In this document: positions 20,330 through 28,989 of the stretch, one piece after another
Position numbering within the stretch: position 1 is the stretch's first letter
Layout: each line of letters starts with the position of its first letter
DNA from: Rubrivivax sp.
GTDB lineage: Bacteria; Pseudomonadota; Gammaproteobacteria; Burkholderiales; Burkholderiaceae_C
DNA: 59,649 nt
Reading direction: 5' to 3'
Assembly: GCA_022842825.1 (NCBI GenBank)
Contig: JALHOU010000007.1
Location: 1 to 59,649 of the forward strand
Translations under genes and position numbers: made by a program
The notes under the pieces: model-generated
What the model was told of the DNA's origin: nothing
Seen by the model: the letters and a program-made list of their open reading frames with translations, nothing else
Database searches by the model: none

Positions 20330-21091
20330 TCACCGGCGCTGCCAGCGCAGCAGCCGGCGCTCGGCCAGCGCGAGCAGCGCATTGCTCGCAAAGCCGAGCG
20401 CACCGAGCAGCACGATGCCGGCAAACAACTCGCTTGCGCGGAACGAGCGTGCCGCCAGCAGCACCGCCTGGCCGAGGCCGCTCTGCGAGGCGATCATCTC
20501 GCCCACCACGCTGACGATGAGCGAGACCGTGAGCGACAGCCGCAGGCCGGCCAGGATGTCGGGCAGCGCGTTGGGCAGCCCGATCTTGAAGACGAAGGCC
20601 GTGCGCGAGAGCTCCAGCGAACGCGCCACCTCGCGCAGCCGCTCGTGCACGCTGGCCAGGCCGTGCATCGTGGCCAGCAGCACCGGCCACATCGCGCCGA
20701 AGGCCACGACCGCGAGCACCATGCCGCCCGAGAGGCCGAACAGCGAGATGGCCAGCGGCAGCACCGCCGAGGCCGGCAGCGGCCGCATGAACTCGAGCGT
20801 CGGCCCGACCCACGCGCGCAGCAGCGCCGAGGAGCCGATGGCCACGCCCAGCGCCACGCCGGCCAGCGCCGCCAGGCCGAAGCCCAGCACCATGCGCTGC
20901 AACGTGGCCGCGGTGTAGGCGAGCCACTCGCCGGCCAGCCCCTCGGCGAGGCTGGCGAGCGTGGCCTGCGGCGTGGGCAGGAAGACGCGGCTGACCCAGC
21001 CGCCATGGCTGGCCGCCCACCACAGGCCGAACAGCGCGGCCAGGAGCGCCAGCGACGCGGCGAACTCCTGTGGGCGGATGCGCAGGCTCAT
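20330..21091 (-). CDS. ABC importer permease, SsuC/TauC type (second)
   Basis: A 253-residue inner-membrane permease with about six spans and the EAA loop around LPNALPDILAGLRLSLTVS, the signature region of nitrate/sulfonate/pyrimidine-type importers. The start is placed at the ATG at 21091 (MSLRIRPQE), with GAGGG about 10 bp upstream, because sequence further upstream is polar and unlike a permease. Together with the preceding permease it would form a heterodimeric channel, as in ThiXYZ- or RibXY-like systems. Confidence 0.88.
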   Translation of the reverse strand: MSLRIRPQEFAASLALLAALFGLWWAASHGGWVSRVFLPTPQATLASLAEGLAGEWLAYTAATLQRMVLGFGLAALAGVALGVAIGSSALLRAWVGPTLEFMRPLPASAVLPLAISLFGLSGGMVLAVVAFGAMWPVLLATMHGLASVHERLREVARSLELSRTAFVFKIGLPNALPDILAGLRLSLTVSLIVSVVGEMIASQSGLGQAVLLAARSFRASELFAGIVLLGALGFASNALLALAERRLLRWQRR

Positions 21092-21185
21092 GGTGCGGCC
21101 CTCAGTGCGGCCCTCGTCGCGAGGCTGCCGACGCGCGGCCGTGACCGGGACCGTACGAGCGCGTTCGGACCTGAGCACATCACCC

Positions 21186-22016
21186 TCATTGCGCGGCGCC
21201 CGCTTCGGCTTCACCCATGCGCCGCGCCACCAGCCGCTGCAGTGCCATCGCACCCGCATTGACGAGCCAGCCGACGCAGCCGATCCAGCCCAGCCAGGCG
21301 AGCATCGTCGCCGGGTCCAGGCTCTGCTGCGCGATCATCATCGCGTAGCCCATGCCGTGCGGGTTGGCGGCGATCTCCACGGTCACCGCCACCACGAGCG
21401 CGATGGCCACGCCGAGCCGCAGCGCCACGAACAGGCGCGGCACCATCGCCGGCAGCACCACCTTGGCAAAGCGCGCCCACGGCGTGAGCTGCAGGGCCGC
21501 GCTCACCTCCAGCAACTGCGGCTCCACCTGGCGCGCCGCCGCCTGCGCCAGCACCAGCATCGGCCAGAAGGTGGCGAAGGCGACCACGCCCACCTCCATG
21601 CGCACGCCGAAGCCAAACACCAGCATCGCAAGCGGGATCAGCGCCACCGACGGCACCGGGCGCAGCACCTCGACCGACAGGAAGGCCGCGGCGCCGGCCC
21701 GGCGCGAAAGCCCGAGCAGCGTGCCGAGCGGCACCGCCGCCAGCGCCGCCAGCGCCAGGCCCAGCGCGGCGCTGCCGAGCGTGAAGGCCGTCGGTCCGAA
21801 GAGGCCGTCCTCGGCCACCAGCGTGCCGAAGGCGCTCAGCGCCTGCGTCGGCGGCGCGAGAGCGTCGCTGGCGCGGCCGGCGGTGCGGGCCCAGGCCTCC
21901 AGCAAGGCGAGCATCGCGAGCGGGAAGGCGACCGCCCGCGCCAGGCCCGCCAGCCTTGCCCGCTGTGCCCACGGTGCACGGGATGCCCGAGGCGCGCGCC
22001 GCGCCACTTCAGCCAT
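21186..22016 (-). CDS. ABC importer permease, SsuC/TauC type (first)
   Basis: A permease of about 276 residues with an Arg-rich cytoplasmic N-terminus, six hydrophobic spans and the EAA loop LPAMVPRLFVALRLGVAIALV. I place the start at the ATG at 22016, giving an 8 bp overlap with the ATPase gene; an in-frame ATG at 22031 is the alternative. It is distinct in sequence from the second permease, so the two are subunits of one importer and not a recent duplication. Confidence 0.86.
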   Translation of the reverse strand: MAEVARRAPRASRAPWAQRARLAGLARAVAFPLAMLALLEAWARTAGRASDALAPPTQALSAFGTLVAEDGLFGPTAFTLGSAALGLALAALAAVPLGTLLGLSRRAGAAAFLSVEVLRPVPSVALIPLAMLVFGFGVRMEVGVVAFATFWPMLVLAQAAARQVEPQLLEVSAALQLTPWARFAKVVLPAMVPRLFVALRLGVAIALVVAVTVEIAANPHGMGYAMMIAQQSLDPATMLAWLGWIGCVGWLVNAGAMALQRLVARRMGEAEAGAAQ

Positions 22017-22779
22017 GGCCGAGGTACCCATAGAGGTCGCGCCGCAGCTGCAGGAAGCGCGGGTGCTCCTTGGTCTCGAGCTGGCTGCGCGGATGCGCGA
22101 TGTCCACGTCCACCAGCGCCGCCAGGCTGGGCCGGCCCGGGCCAGGCCCGGTGCGCAGCGCCAGCACCCGGTCGCCGAGGTAGATGGCCTCCTCGAGATC
22201 GTGCGTCACGAACATCACCGTCAGGCCCTGCTCGCGGACGAGTCGGGCGAGCTCGTCCTGCAGGCCCTCGCGCGTCATCGCGTCGAGCGCACCGAAGGGC
22301 TCGTCCATGAGCATCAGCGCGGGCCGTTGCGCCAGGCAGCGAGCGATCTGCACGCGCTGCTGCATGCCGCCCGAGAGCTGCGCCGGGAACCTGCGCGCGT
22401 GCTCGGTGAGGCCCACGGTCTGCAGCACCTGCGCGATGCGCCCGGGACGCTCGGCCGCCGGCACCTGCGCCGCCTCGAGCGCCAGCGCCACGTTGCCGGC
22501 CACGGTGCGCCAGGGCAGCAGCGCGCGGCCGTAGTCCTGGAAGACGAAGGCCACCTCGCGCGAGGGGCCCTGCACCACCGCACCTTCCCGTGCGACGCGC
22601 CCTGCGCTCGGGGGCACGAAGCCAGCGGCGGCGCGCAGCAGCGTCGTCTTGCCGCAGCCCGAAGGCCCGATGACGCAGACGAACTCGCCGCGCGTCACGT
22701 CGAAGCTCGTCGGCGACAGGATCTCGCGGCCGCCGAGGTGGATGGACACCCCGTCGAACCGCAGCAGCGGCGCAGACAC
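22009..22779 (-). CDS. ABC importer ATPase, SsuB/TauB type
   Basis: A 256-residue ATPase with Walker A GPSGCGKTT, the signature [16 protein letters not shown], Walker B LMLMDEPFGALDAMTRE and the H-loop VTHDLEEAIYLGDRV. The DEPFGALD form is typical of nitrate/sulfonate/taurine-type importers. The GTG at 22779 starts just before the first beta strand and lies 8 bp after the binding-protein stop. Confidence 0.92.
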   Translation of the reverse strand: MSAPLLRFDGVSIHLGGREILSPTSFDVTRGEFVCVIGPSGCGKTTLLRAAAGFVPPSAGRVAREGAVVQGPSREVAFVFQDYGRALLPWRTVAGNVALALEAAQVPAAERPGRIAQVLQTVGLTEHARRFPAQLSGGMQQRVQIARCLAQRPALMLMDEPFGALDAMTREGLQDELARLVREQGLTVMFVTHDLEEAIYLGDRVLALRTGPGPGRPSLAALVDVDIAHPRSQLETKEHPRFLQLRRDLYGYLGHG

Positions 22780-22787
22780 GTGGCGTG

Positions 22788-23756
22788 CTACTTCGCCAGC
22801 AGGCTCGCCACCGGCAGCTCGGTCTTGAGCATCTCCTGGTCCTTCATCAGCCCCACCCAGTAGGCGAGCTGTTTCTCGTTGACCACGGGTGACGGCGGCG
22901 AAATCTGCACCTTGGCCAGCACCTCCGGCGGCAGCTTGATGTACTTGCCGATGTGCGCGCGCACCTTGGCGTCGTTGGCCGGTTTGGACATGAAGGCAGC
23001 CGCCTCCTGCACCGACTCGCGGAAGGCCTTGGCCGCACCGGCGTTCTTCTGCACCCACTCGCGCTTGGCGACGTGGACGATGGTGGGTTGCCCCTCGGGC
23101 AGGAACGTCGAGTAGTAGCTCGCCACGTAGCCCGCGCCGCTGTCGACGATGCGGCTCATGAAGGGGTCGGCGGTGACCACGGCGTCGATGGAACCGCCGC
23201 GCAGCAGGTCGCCGTGCTGCGGGAACGAGGCCTCGACGAAGTTCACCTTCTTGTAATCGACACCCGAGCTCTTGAGCCAGGCGCGAAAGGTGACATGCAG
23301 GAAGGCGCCGAGCCCCGGCACGCCCACCTTCTTGCCGAGCACGTCCTGCGGCTTGCGGATGCCCGAGCCGGCGCCGGCCACAAGGCCGAAGCCGGTCATC
23401 GTCTTCGACGTGGCGCCGCCGCCGGCCACCACGACGTGGTCGAGCCCGCCGTCCACCGATTGCAGGAAGACGCTCGGTGTCGGCCCGCCGATCTGCAGCG
23501 AATCGGACTGGATGGCCGCCGGGATGGTGCTGTTGATCGGGATGAACTTCAGCTCGACATCGAGCCCGCGCTTGCTGAAGTACCCCTCCTCCTTGGCCAC
23601 GAAGACCGAGGCGAAGTCGGTCACCGCGGTGAAGCCGAAGACGATCTTGGTCGTGCCCTGCGCGCGGGCGGGCCGGCCGGCAACGCCGAGAGCGGCCAGC
23701 GCGCCGAGTGCAGCCAGATCGGTGAGCCGGCGCAAGGCGCGGCGACGGGTGTGCAT
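22788..23756 (-). CDS. NMT1/SsuA-type periplasmic substrate-binding protein
   Basis: A 322-residue binding protein with a signal peptide (MHTRRRALRRLTDLAALGAL to ARAQ) and the NMT1/SsuA fold pattern: an IVFGFTAVTDFASVFVAKEEGYF start, a central VGVPGLGAFLHVTFRAWL loop, and VVTADPFMSRIV in the second lobe. AAGGAGG precedes the start. Relatives bind aliphatic sulfonates, pyrimidines, riboflavin precursors or aromatic amides. Linkage to a cyclase-family hydrolase makes an amide or cyclic amide ligand attractive, but this is inference. Confidence 0.9.
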   Translation of the reverse strand: MHTRRRALRRLTDLAALGALAALGVAGRPARAQGTTKIVFGFTAVTDFASVFVAKEEGYFSKRGLDVELKFIPINSTIPAAIQSDSLQIGGPTPSVFLQSVDGGLDHVVVAGGGATSKTMTGFGLVAGAGSGIRKPQDVLGKKVGVPGLGAFLHVTFRAWLKSSGVDYKKVNFVEASFPQHGDLLRGGSIDAVVTADPFMSRIVDSGAGYVASYYSTFLPEGQPTIVHVAKREWVQKNAGAAKAFRESVQEAAAFMSKPANDAKVRAHIGKYIKLPPEVLAKVQISPPSPVVNEKQLAYWVGLMKDQEMLKTELPVASLLAK

Positions 23757-23910
23757 GGGGATCCTCCTTCGGCCGATGCGGGGCCTCGGGCCCGATTGAA
23801 GCCGCGTGCGGAGCTGCCGGCTATTCGTGCAAACACACGGCCGCCCGACTTCGGGAAGGTGCGAGCGTTGCAGTGCACCTGCGGCCAGCGCGGGCTGGCC
23901 ACGGGGTCGC

Positions 23911-24450
23911 TCAGGCTTTCGGCTCTGCGGACGCCAGCGCGCCGCGATCGAAGGTGGGCCCGATCTTGAACACGCCGCTGCAGCGCAGCGCCGTCTTGCC
24001 GGCGCTCGTCACGAGCCCCTGCGCGAAGACCATCGTGCGCGTGGTGCGCAACACCTGCGCCTCGCCTTCGACCCAGTCGCCGACCTGCGCCGAGGCCATG
24101 AAGTCCACCTGCAGGCTCACCGTGGGCAGGAAGCGCTGGCGCAGCTCGGGCACCAGTGTGATGGCGCCGATGGGCATCAGCATGTCGGCAAAGGTGGCGA
24201 GCATGCCGCCGTGGCAACTGCCTATCGGGTTGCAATGCCGCTCTTCGACACGGAAGCCGAGCTTGAAGAGCGGCCCGTCGTGCAGGAAGAACAAGGGCCC
24301 GTTGACGCCGATGAAGCCGGTGGTCCCGCGGAAGCGGCGGAAACCCGCCGGGACATCGGCGGCGACCTCGGGGGCCGGCCGGGCGGCGGCTGCCGCCTCC
24401 ACGGCCGCCTGCGCCGGCAACGCCTGCTCGGGCCCGGCGTCGGCGCTCAC
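23911..24450 (-). CDS. PaaI-type hotdog thioesterase
   Basis: A 179-residue acyl-CoA thioesterase of the hotdog fold. The first 50 residues are Ala/Pro-rich and probably disordered. The catalytic region reads NPIGSCHGGMLATFADMLM, the PaaI/FcbC-like HGG motif, with the Asp that activates water. The GTG at 24450 overlaps the stop of the transglutaminase-like gene (GTGA). It is the third gene of an operon with an enoyl-CoA hydratase and should release a free acid from an acyl-CoA formed by it. Confidence 0.87.
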   Translation of the reverse strand: MSADAGPEQALPAQAAVEAAAAARPAPEVAADVPAGFRRFRGTTGFIGVNGPLFFLHDGPLFKLGFRVEERHCNPIGSCHGGMLATFADMLMPIGAITLVPELRQRFLPTVSLQVDFMASAQVGDWVEGEAQVLRTTRTMVFAQGLVTSAGKTALRCSGVFKIGPTFDRGALASAEPKA

Positions 24451-25223
24451 GACACCTCCTTGGCCACGTCGGCGAGGAAGTCCGCCTTGGCGAGCGCGCC
24501 GCCGTGGCCGGCGTTCGGCCCCCAGCCCGGGTAGAGGGCGGCGAAGTCGGCCAGCATCTGCGTCAGCGGCAGGTCGTCGAAGCTGCCGCGCTGGTGCACG
24601 TATTCCATGTGCCGGTTGCCGGCGCGGTCGTAGGGGTGGTAGATCGAATCGCCGGTGCCGTCGAACTCCAGCGGCACGAGGCCGAAACGCTCGCACAGCT
24701 GCAGGTTGAACGCCGGCGTCGCCTTCAGCCAGCGGCCCTCGATGAGGATGTCGGTGTAGCCGTGCCAGACGAAGAGGTCGGTCTTCATCACCTCGCGCAT
24801 GCGCTCGGTGCTGAGGTGGTTGCGCACGTCGGCATAACCCAGCCGCGCCGGGATGCCCACGGCGCGGCAGGCCGCGGCCAGCAGCACGGCCTTCGGCACG
24901 CACCAACCGTATCCGTTGGCGAGCACGGTGCTGGCGCGCAGGCCCGCGGGCGTGAGGTCGACTCGGTAGGGGTCGTAGCGGAAGCCGTCGCGCACAGCCA
25001 GGTACAGCGACACGGCGCGCTCGCGTACGCTCGAGCCACGCGCGTGCTCGGTGGCGAAGGCGCGCACGGCAGCGTGGTCGCTGTCGATGAATGACGTCGG
25101 CTGCAGCGCTGCGGCGCCAGCGGCGACCTCCGGGACCGCACTCGTGGCGGCGACGCGGGTGCCGGCTGCAGCGGGCGCGCCGTTGGGGTCGTAAGGTGCG
25201 GGGCTCATCGTCGAAGTCTTCAT
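24447..25223 (-). CDS. Transglutaminase-like (papain-fold) protein
   Basis: A 258-residue protein with a transglutaminase-like core. Cys108 lies in NGYGWCVPKAVLLAAACRA, followed by GIPARLGYADVRNHL, and His154 in VWHGYTDILIEGRW. The third catalytic residue, normally Asp after W..V, is not seen: the strand reads WLKATPAFN. I recall this KATPAFN form as usual in one bacterial subfamily, so it may be a subfamily trait and not a defect. The ATG at 25223 overlaps the enoyl-CoA hydratase stop (ATGA). Its pairing with two acyl-CoA enzymes is unusual, and its substrate is unknown. Confidence 0.83.
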   Translation of the reverse strand: MKTSTMSPAPYDPNGAPAAAGTRVAATSAVPEVAAGAAALQPTSFIDSDHAAVRAFATEHARGSSVRERAVSLYLAVRDGFRYDPYRVDLTPAGLRASTVLANGYGWCVPKAVLLAAACRAVGIPARLGYADVRNHLSTERMREVMKTDLFVWHGYTDILIEGRWLKATPAFNLQLCERFGLVPLEFDGTGDSIYHPYDRAGNRHMEYVHQRGSFDDLPLTQMLADFAALYPGWGPNAGHGGALAKADFLADVAKEVS

Positions 25224-26161
25224 TCGTAGCCTGGATCCTGCCACCACGGGAACCACTCGGGCATCGCCTGCGTGACACGGTCGGTGAACAACGCCGGGCG
25301 CTTCTCGAGGAAGGCGGTGACGCCCTCGCGCACGTCGGCCGAGCGGCCGCGCGAGAAGATGGCGCGGCTGTCGACGCGGTGCGCCATCATCGGGTGCGGC
25401 TCGCCGAGCATGCGCCACATCATCTGCCGTGTCAGCGCCACGCTCACCGGCGCGGTGTTCTCGGCGATCTCGCGCGCGATGGCGCGCGCCGCCGGCAGCA
25501 GCGCATCGGGCGCCAGCACTTGGCGCACGAGGCCACCTTCGAGCGCCTCGGCGGCCGGGAAGACGCGGCCGCTCATCGTCCACTCGAGCGCGCGGCTGAT
25601 GCCCACCAGGCGCGGCAGGAACCAGCTTGAGCAGGCCTCGGGCACGATGCCCCGCCGCGCGAAGACGAAGCCGATGCGCGCCGCCTCGCTGGCCAGCCGG
25701 ATGTCCATCGGCAGCAGCATCGTGGCGCCGATGCCCACCGCGGGCCCGTTCACCGCCGCGATCACCGGCTTTAGGCAGTTGAAGATGCGCAGCGTGACGC
25801 GGCCGCCGCCGTCGCGCACGGCCTCGTGGCGCCAGTCGATGCGGCCGTCGGCGCCGATGGCCTCGCCCACGGCCGGCCGGCCGGCCTCGCCGGCGCGCGC
25901 CGCGTAGTCGAAAGTCCTGCCGCCTTGCGAGAGGTCGGCACCGGCGCAGAAGGCGCGCCCGGCGCCGGTGACGATGACGGCGCGCACCTCGTCGTCGGCG
26001 TCGGCGCGGTCGAAGGCGGCGATGAGCTCGCTCATCATCGCCGCGTTGAAGGTGTTGAGCGCCTCGGGGCGGTTCAGCGTCACCGTCAGCACACGCTCGC
26101 TGAGCTCGATGCTCAGCGTCGTGGGCAGGCCGGCGGGCCGCGTGGGCAGCGTCTCGGACAT
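25220..26161 (-). CDS. Enoyl-CoA hydratase/isomerase (crotonase family)
   Basis: A 313-residue crotonase. The oxyanion-hole segments are present (GAGRAFCAGADLSQGG, and KPVIAAVNGPAVGIGATMLL). The catalytic helix carries GIVPEACSSWFLPRLVG, retaining Glu164-like and losing the other Glu, as in several isomerases and hydratases. A 30-residue insertion (RTFDYAARAGEAGRP and following) after the first loop and a long C-terminus make it longer than the usual 260. AAGGAG lies upstream of the start. It is the first gene of a three-gene operon. Confidence 0.9.
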   Translation of the reverse strand: MSETLPTRPAGLPTTLSIELSERVLTVTLNRPEALNTFNAAMMSELIAAFDRADADDEVRAVIVTGAGRAFCAGADLSQGGRTFDYAARAGEAGRPAVGEAIGADGRIDWRHEAVRDGGGRVTLRIFNCLKPVIAAVNGPAVGIGATMLLPMDIRLASEAARIGFVFARRGIVPEACSSWFLPRLVGISRALEWTMSGRVFPAAEALEGGLVRQVLAPDALLPAARAIAREIAENTAPVSVALTRQMMWRMLGEPHPMMAHRVDSRAIFSRGRSADVREGVTAFLEKRPALFTDRVTQAMPEWFPWWQDPGYE

Positions 26162-26274
26162 GGCAGGTGGGTCTCCTTCGGCCGCAGTATCGCCGCTGGA
26201 ATCCCGCCGGACGCCGGCCCCTCTTCAGCGCAGCGGCGGCCTCACGACACGCTTCGTCCGATGCAACGATGGGC

Positions 26275-27609
26275 TCACGCGCCCGAGAGGCACGCCGCGG
26301 GCCGTGCGCCACCGCCGCCGCCACCGCCGCCGCTGCGGCCGCGCAGCCACAGCGATTGCAGCCCGCGCAGATTGATCATCGGCCGCCAGCGCACTTCATC
26401 GTCAGCCCGCTCGAGGGTGGCAAACCGCTGCAGCAGCACTTCGAGCGCCAGCTCGGCCTCCAAACGCGCCAGCGGTGCACCCACGCAGTAGTGCACGCCG
26501 CCGCCAAACGCCAGCTGCGGGTTCGGGTTGCGGCGGATGTCGAAGCGCTCGGGCTCGGCAAACACCGCCGGGTCGTGGTTGGCCGCACCCACCATGCAGT
26601 AGAGCGCCTCGCCGGCGGGAACCGTGATGTCGGCCATCGTCCACGGCGCGCGCGTGATGCGCGCCACCATGTTGGTGGGGCTTTCGTAGCGCAGCATCTC
26701 CTCCACCGCGCAGGGCAGCAGCGCCGGCTCACGACGCAGCAGCGCCAGTTGCTCGGGGTGGCGCAGCAAGGCGAGCAGGCCGTTGCCGAGCAGGTTGGTG
26801 GTGGTCTCGTGCCCGGCAATGAAGAGCAGGATGAGGTTGGCGAGCAACTCGTCGTCGTTGAACGCAGGATCTACGCGCTGCGCGTCGATCATGCGGTCGA
26901 GCACGGTGTCACCCGGCCGCAGCCGGCGCCGGGCCACCTGCGCGGCGAGGTAAGCCGTCAGTTCTGCCACCGCGCGTGCGCCTTCGGCCCGATCGGCGCG
27001 CGAGGCGAGTGGCTCCACGAGGCAGGCCGCGGCTTCGGACCACGCCTTGGCCTGGTCGAAGTCGCCGGCGTCGATGCCCAGCAGGTCGCAGACAACGCGG
27101 ATCGGCAGCACCTGGGCGAAGTCGCGCATGAAGTCGAACGGCGTGCCGTCGGCCGGCAGCGCCGCGGCGAGCGCGCGCGCGCTTGCCGCCACCATCTCGC
27201 GCAGCTGGCGCGTGGCCGCCGGTGTGAAGGCGGCGGCCACCACCCGGCGCAGCCGCGTGTGCACCGGCGCATCGCTGAAGAGCATGAAGCGCTCGGCCGC
27301 CTGCTCCAGCGCCGAGCCGGCGATGAAGGGACGCAGCCTCGCGTAGCCGTTGTGCTGCCGCGGGTCGCGGCTCAGGTGCGCGCTCTGCATCACCGCGCGG
27401 CAATCGGCATGACCGAGCAGCAACCACAGGCCTTGCGTGTCGCGGTGCACGCGACCGCGCTCGCGCAGGCGGCGGGCCTGCTCACGCGGCGCGGTCAGCC
27501 AGGCCGGGTCGCGCAGGTCAACCAGCTCGCCGGCCAAGTGGGGGATCGGCGGGTTGCGGTCGTCACCGGCAGCGGCGGCAGTGGGCGCCTCGAGGGCTTG
27601 CAGCGTCAT
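26275..27609 (-). CDS. Cytochrome P450
   Basis: A 444-residue soluble bacterial P450. The I-helix reads FIAGHETTTNLLGNG (residues about 263-277), the K-helix ExxR is EEMLR (303-307), and the heme-ligand loop FGGGVHYCVGAPLARLE places the thiolate at Cys375. These features give a class I monooxygenase needing ferredoxin and reductase, which are not encoded here. The C-terminus ends in a Gly8 run (GGGGGGGGARPAACLSGA) beyond the conserved fold. It lies 113 bp upstream of the enoyl-CoA hydratase operon on the same strand, so it may feed an oxidised acid into it; this is inference. Confidence 0.95.
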   Translation of the reverse strand: MTLQALEAPTAAAAGDDRNPPIPHLAGELVDLRDPAWLTAPREQARRLRERGRVHRDTQGLWLLLGHADCRAVMQSAHLSRDPRQHNGYARLRPFIAGSALEQAAERFMLFSDAPVHTRLRRVVAAAFTPAATRQLREMVAASARALAAALPADGTPFDFMRDFAQVLPIRVVCDLLGIDAGDFDQAKAWSEAAACLVEPLASRADRAEGARAVAELTAYLAAQVARRRLRPGDTVLDRMIDAQRVDPAFNDDELLANLILLFIAGHETTTNLLGNGLLALLRHPEQLALLRREPALLPCAVEEMLRYESPTNMVARITRAPWTMADITVPAGEALYCMVGAANHDPAVFAEPERFDIRRNPNPQLAFGGGVHYCVGAPLARLEAELALEVLLQRFATLERADDEVRWRPMINLRGLQSLWLRGRSGGGGGGGGARPAACLSGA

Positions 27610-27708
27610 GAAGATGGGCTCCTGGTCCGGTCAAGCCGAGGCCGACATGGCAGGGGCTCATCCGGCCGGCATCGTCGCTGCGCCACCCGCGCCGCCATAG
27701 ACGGCCCA

Positions 27709-27762
27709 CTACGGTACGACGGCCCGGCCGCCGCGCCATGACCACGGTGGCGGCTACGGTAC
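27709..27762. promoter_or_regulatory. Direct repeat CTACGGTAC x2 upstream of the P450 gene
   Basis: The 9-mer CTACGGTAC occurs at 27709-27717 and 27754-27762, in the gap between the P450 start and the LuxR-type regulator stop. It could be a regulator binding site (GTACCGTAG when read toward the P450 gene), but a 9-mer can recur by chance, so the call is weak. Confidence 0.2.
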
Positions 27763-28866
27763 TCAAGGCCGCAGCAGCTTCCAGTGGTGCGCGCGGCTCA
27801 CCGCCTCGGAGCGGTTGCGCGCCCCCAGCGCCGACAGCGCGCGCGCCACGTGCATCTCCACCGTGCGCGGGCTCAACTGCAGCACGCGCGCGATCTCCTT
27901 GTCGCCCAGGCCCCGCGCCACGTGCTGCAGCACCTCGCGCTGGCGCTCGGTGAGTTTCGGTGCAGCGCCGGCGTGGGCGGCGGTGCCTTCGGTGGCCTCC
28001 AGCATGGCGAGAAACTGCGTCATCTCGCGCTCGAGCGTGGGCCAGCCGGGGTCGGTGGCCAGCGGCAGGTGGTTGCGCCCCGGCACGCTCACCCAGCGCG
28101 CGCCGGGAACGAGCGAGGCCACGAGCTCGCCCTCGCGCTGCAGGATGAGCGAGTCTCCGCTCACATGCATCACGAGCGTGGGGCAGCGCACCTGCGCCGC
28201 ATCGGCGCGCGCATCGAGTTCGAAGAAGGCCTTCATGTAGCGCGCCGCCATCGGGCCACTGACACTGTTCTTGTGCAGTTCGTCGTAGGCATCGAGCACG
28301 CTGGCCGGCGCGGTGGGCAGCAGGTGCGCGGTGAAGAGGCGCCGGAACGCGCTGGCATCGTGACCCCACCCCAGCTCCGCAATGCGGATCATCTCGTTGA
28401 AGATCGCCTGCGTCTTGGCTGAAAGACCCTGGTTGAACGCGCCGCGCACGAAGCTCGCGTACAGCACCAGCGCGCGCACGCGCTCGGGATGGCGCACCGC
28501 GTAGCGGATGGCAATGGCCGCGCCCTGCGAGATGCCCAGCAGCACGAAGCGGTCCTGGCCACTGGCGTCGGCCACCGCTTCGAGATCGCGCACCCAGGCA
28601 TCGAGCGAAACGTCATCGACCTCGCGGTCCGAAAGGCCGCAGCCGCGCGCGTCGTACCACAGCATCTGGTACGTGCGCGCGAAGTGGTCCACCCAATGGC
28701 GCGTGGAAGGCAGCTGTGCATCGGCCTGAAGATTGCCCAGCCAGTTGGCGGCCTTGATGATGAGCGGCCCGCGGCCGACGCTGCGCATGGCCAGCGTCAC
28801 GCCGTCGCTGGTGGTGCAGTAGCTCAAGGGCCCGGCGTGCGCCGGGACGGGGGCGGGGCTGGGCAT
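27763..28866 (-). CDS. Alpha/beta-hydrolase domain fused to LuxR-type HTH (transcriptional regulator)
   Basis: A 367-residue two-domain protein. Residues about 15-290 form an alpha/beta hydrolase with an intact-looking triad: Ser113 in LLGISQGAA, Asp238 in HVSGDSLI and His266 in GRNHLPL. Residues 304-365 form a GerE/LuxR helix-turn-helix (LTERQREVLQHVARGLGDKE, then VEMHVARALSALGA). The start at 28866 gives MPSPAPVPAHAG; no strong ribosome-binding site helps. The hydrolase part probably senses, or even turns over, a small ester or lactone ligand. Position suggests it controls the P450 gene 153 bp downstream. Confidence 0.85.
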   Translation of the reverse strand: MPSPAPVPAHAGPLSYCTTSDGVTLAMRSVGRGPLIIKAANWLGNLQADAQLPSTRHWVDHFARTYQMLWYDARGCGLSDREVDDVSLDAWVRDLEAVADASGQDRFVLLGISQGAAIAIRYAVRHPERVRALVLYASFVRGAFNQGLSAKTQAIFNEMIRIAELGWGHDASAFRRLFTAHLLPTAPASVLDAYDELHKNSVSGPMAARYMKAFFELDARADAAQVRCPTLVMHVSGDSLILQREGELVASLVPGARWVSVPGRNHLPLATDPGWPTLEREMTQFLAMLEATEGTAAHAGAAPKLTERQREVLQHVARGLGDKEIARVLQLSPRTVEMHVARALSALGARNRSEAVSRAHHWKLLRP

Positions 28867-28989
28867 CAGGAGTGGCGCACGGCGCGTGCAGGATCGTAAG
28901 GGCTTCTGCGGTGGCGGCCGGATGACCGGGACCGGCCAGCCGACGGCGTGCGCTTCATCGGTTCGCAATTGCGCGTGCGTGCATTGCGA

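Noticed and set aside
19361-21262. 633-codon + strand open frame over the cyclase and permease genes
   Set aside because: Antisense shadow rich in Arg, Gln and His; the minus-strand genes have clear motifs and ribosome-binding sites.
24447-25223. Calling the transglutaminase-like protein inactive because its Asp is missing
   Set aside because: The KATPAFN form appears, from memory, to be normal in this subfamily, so loss of activity cannot be claimed.
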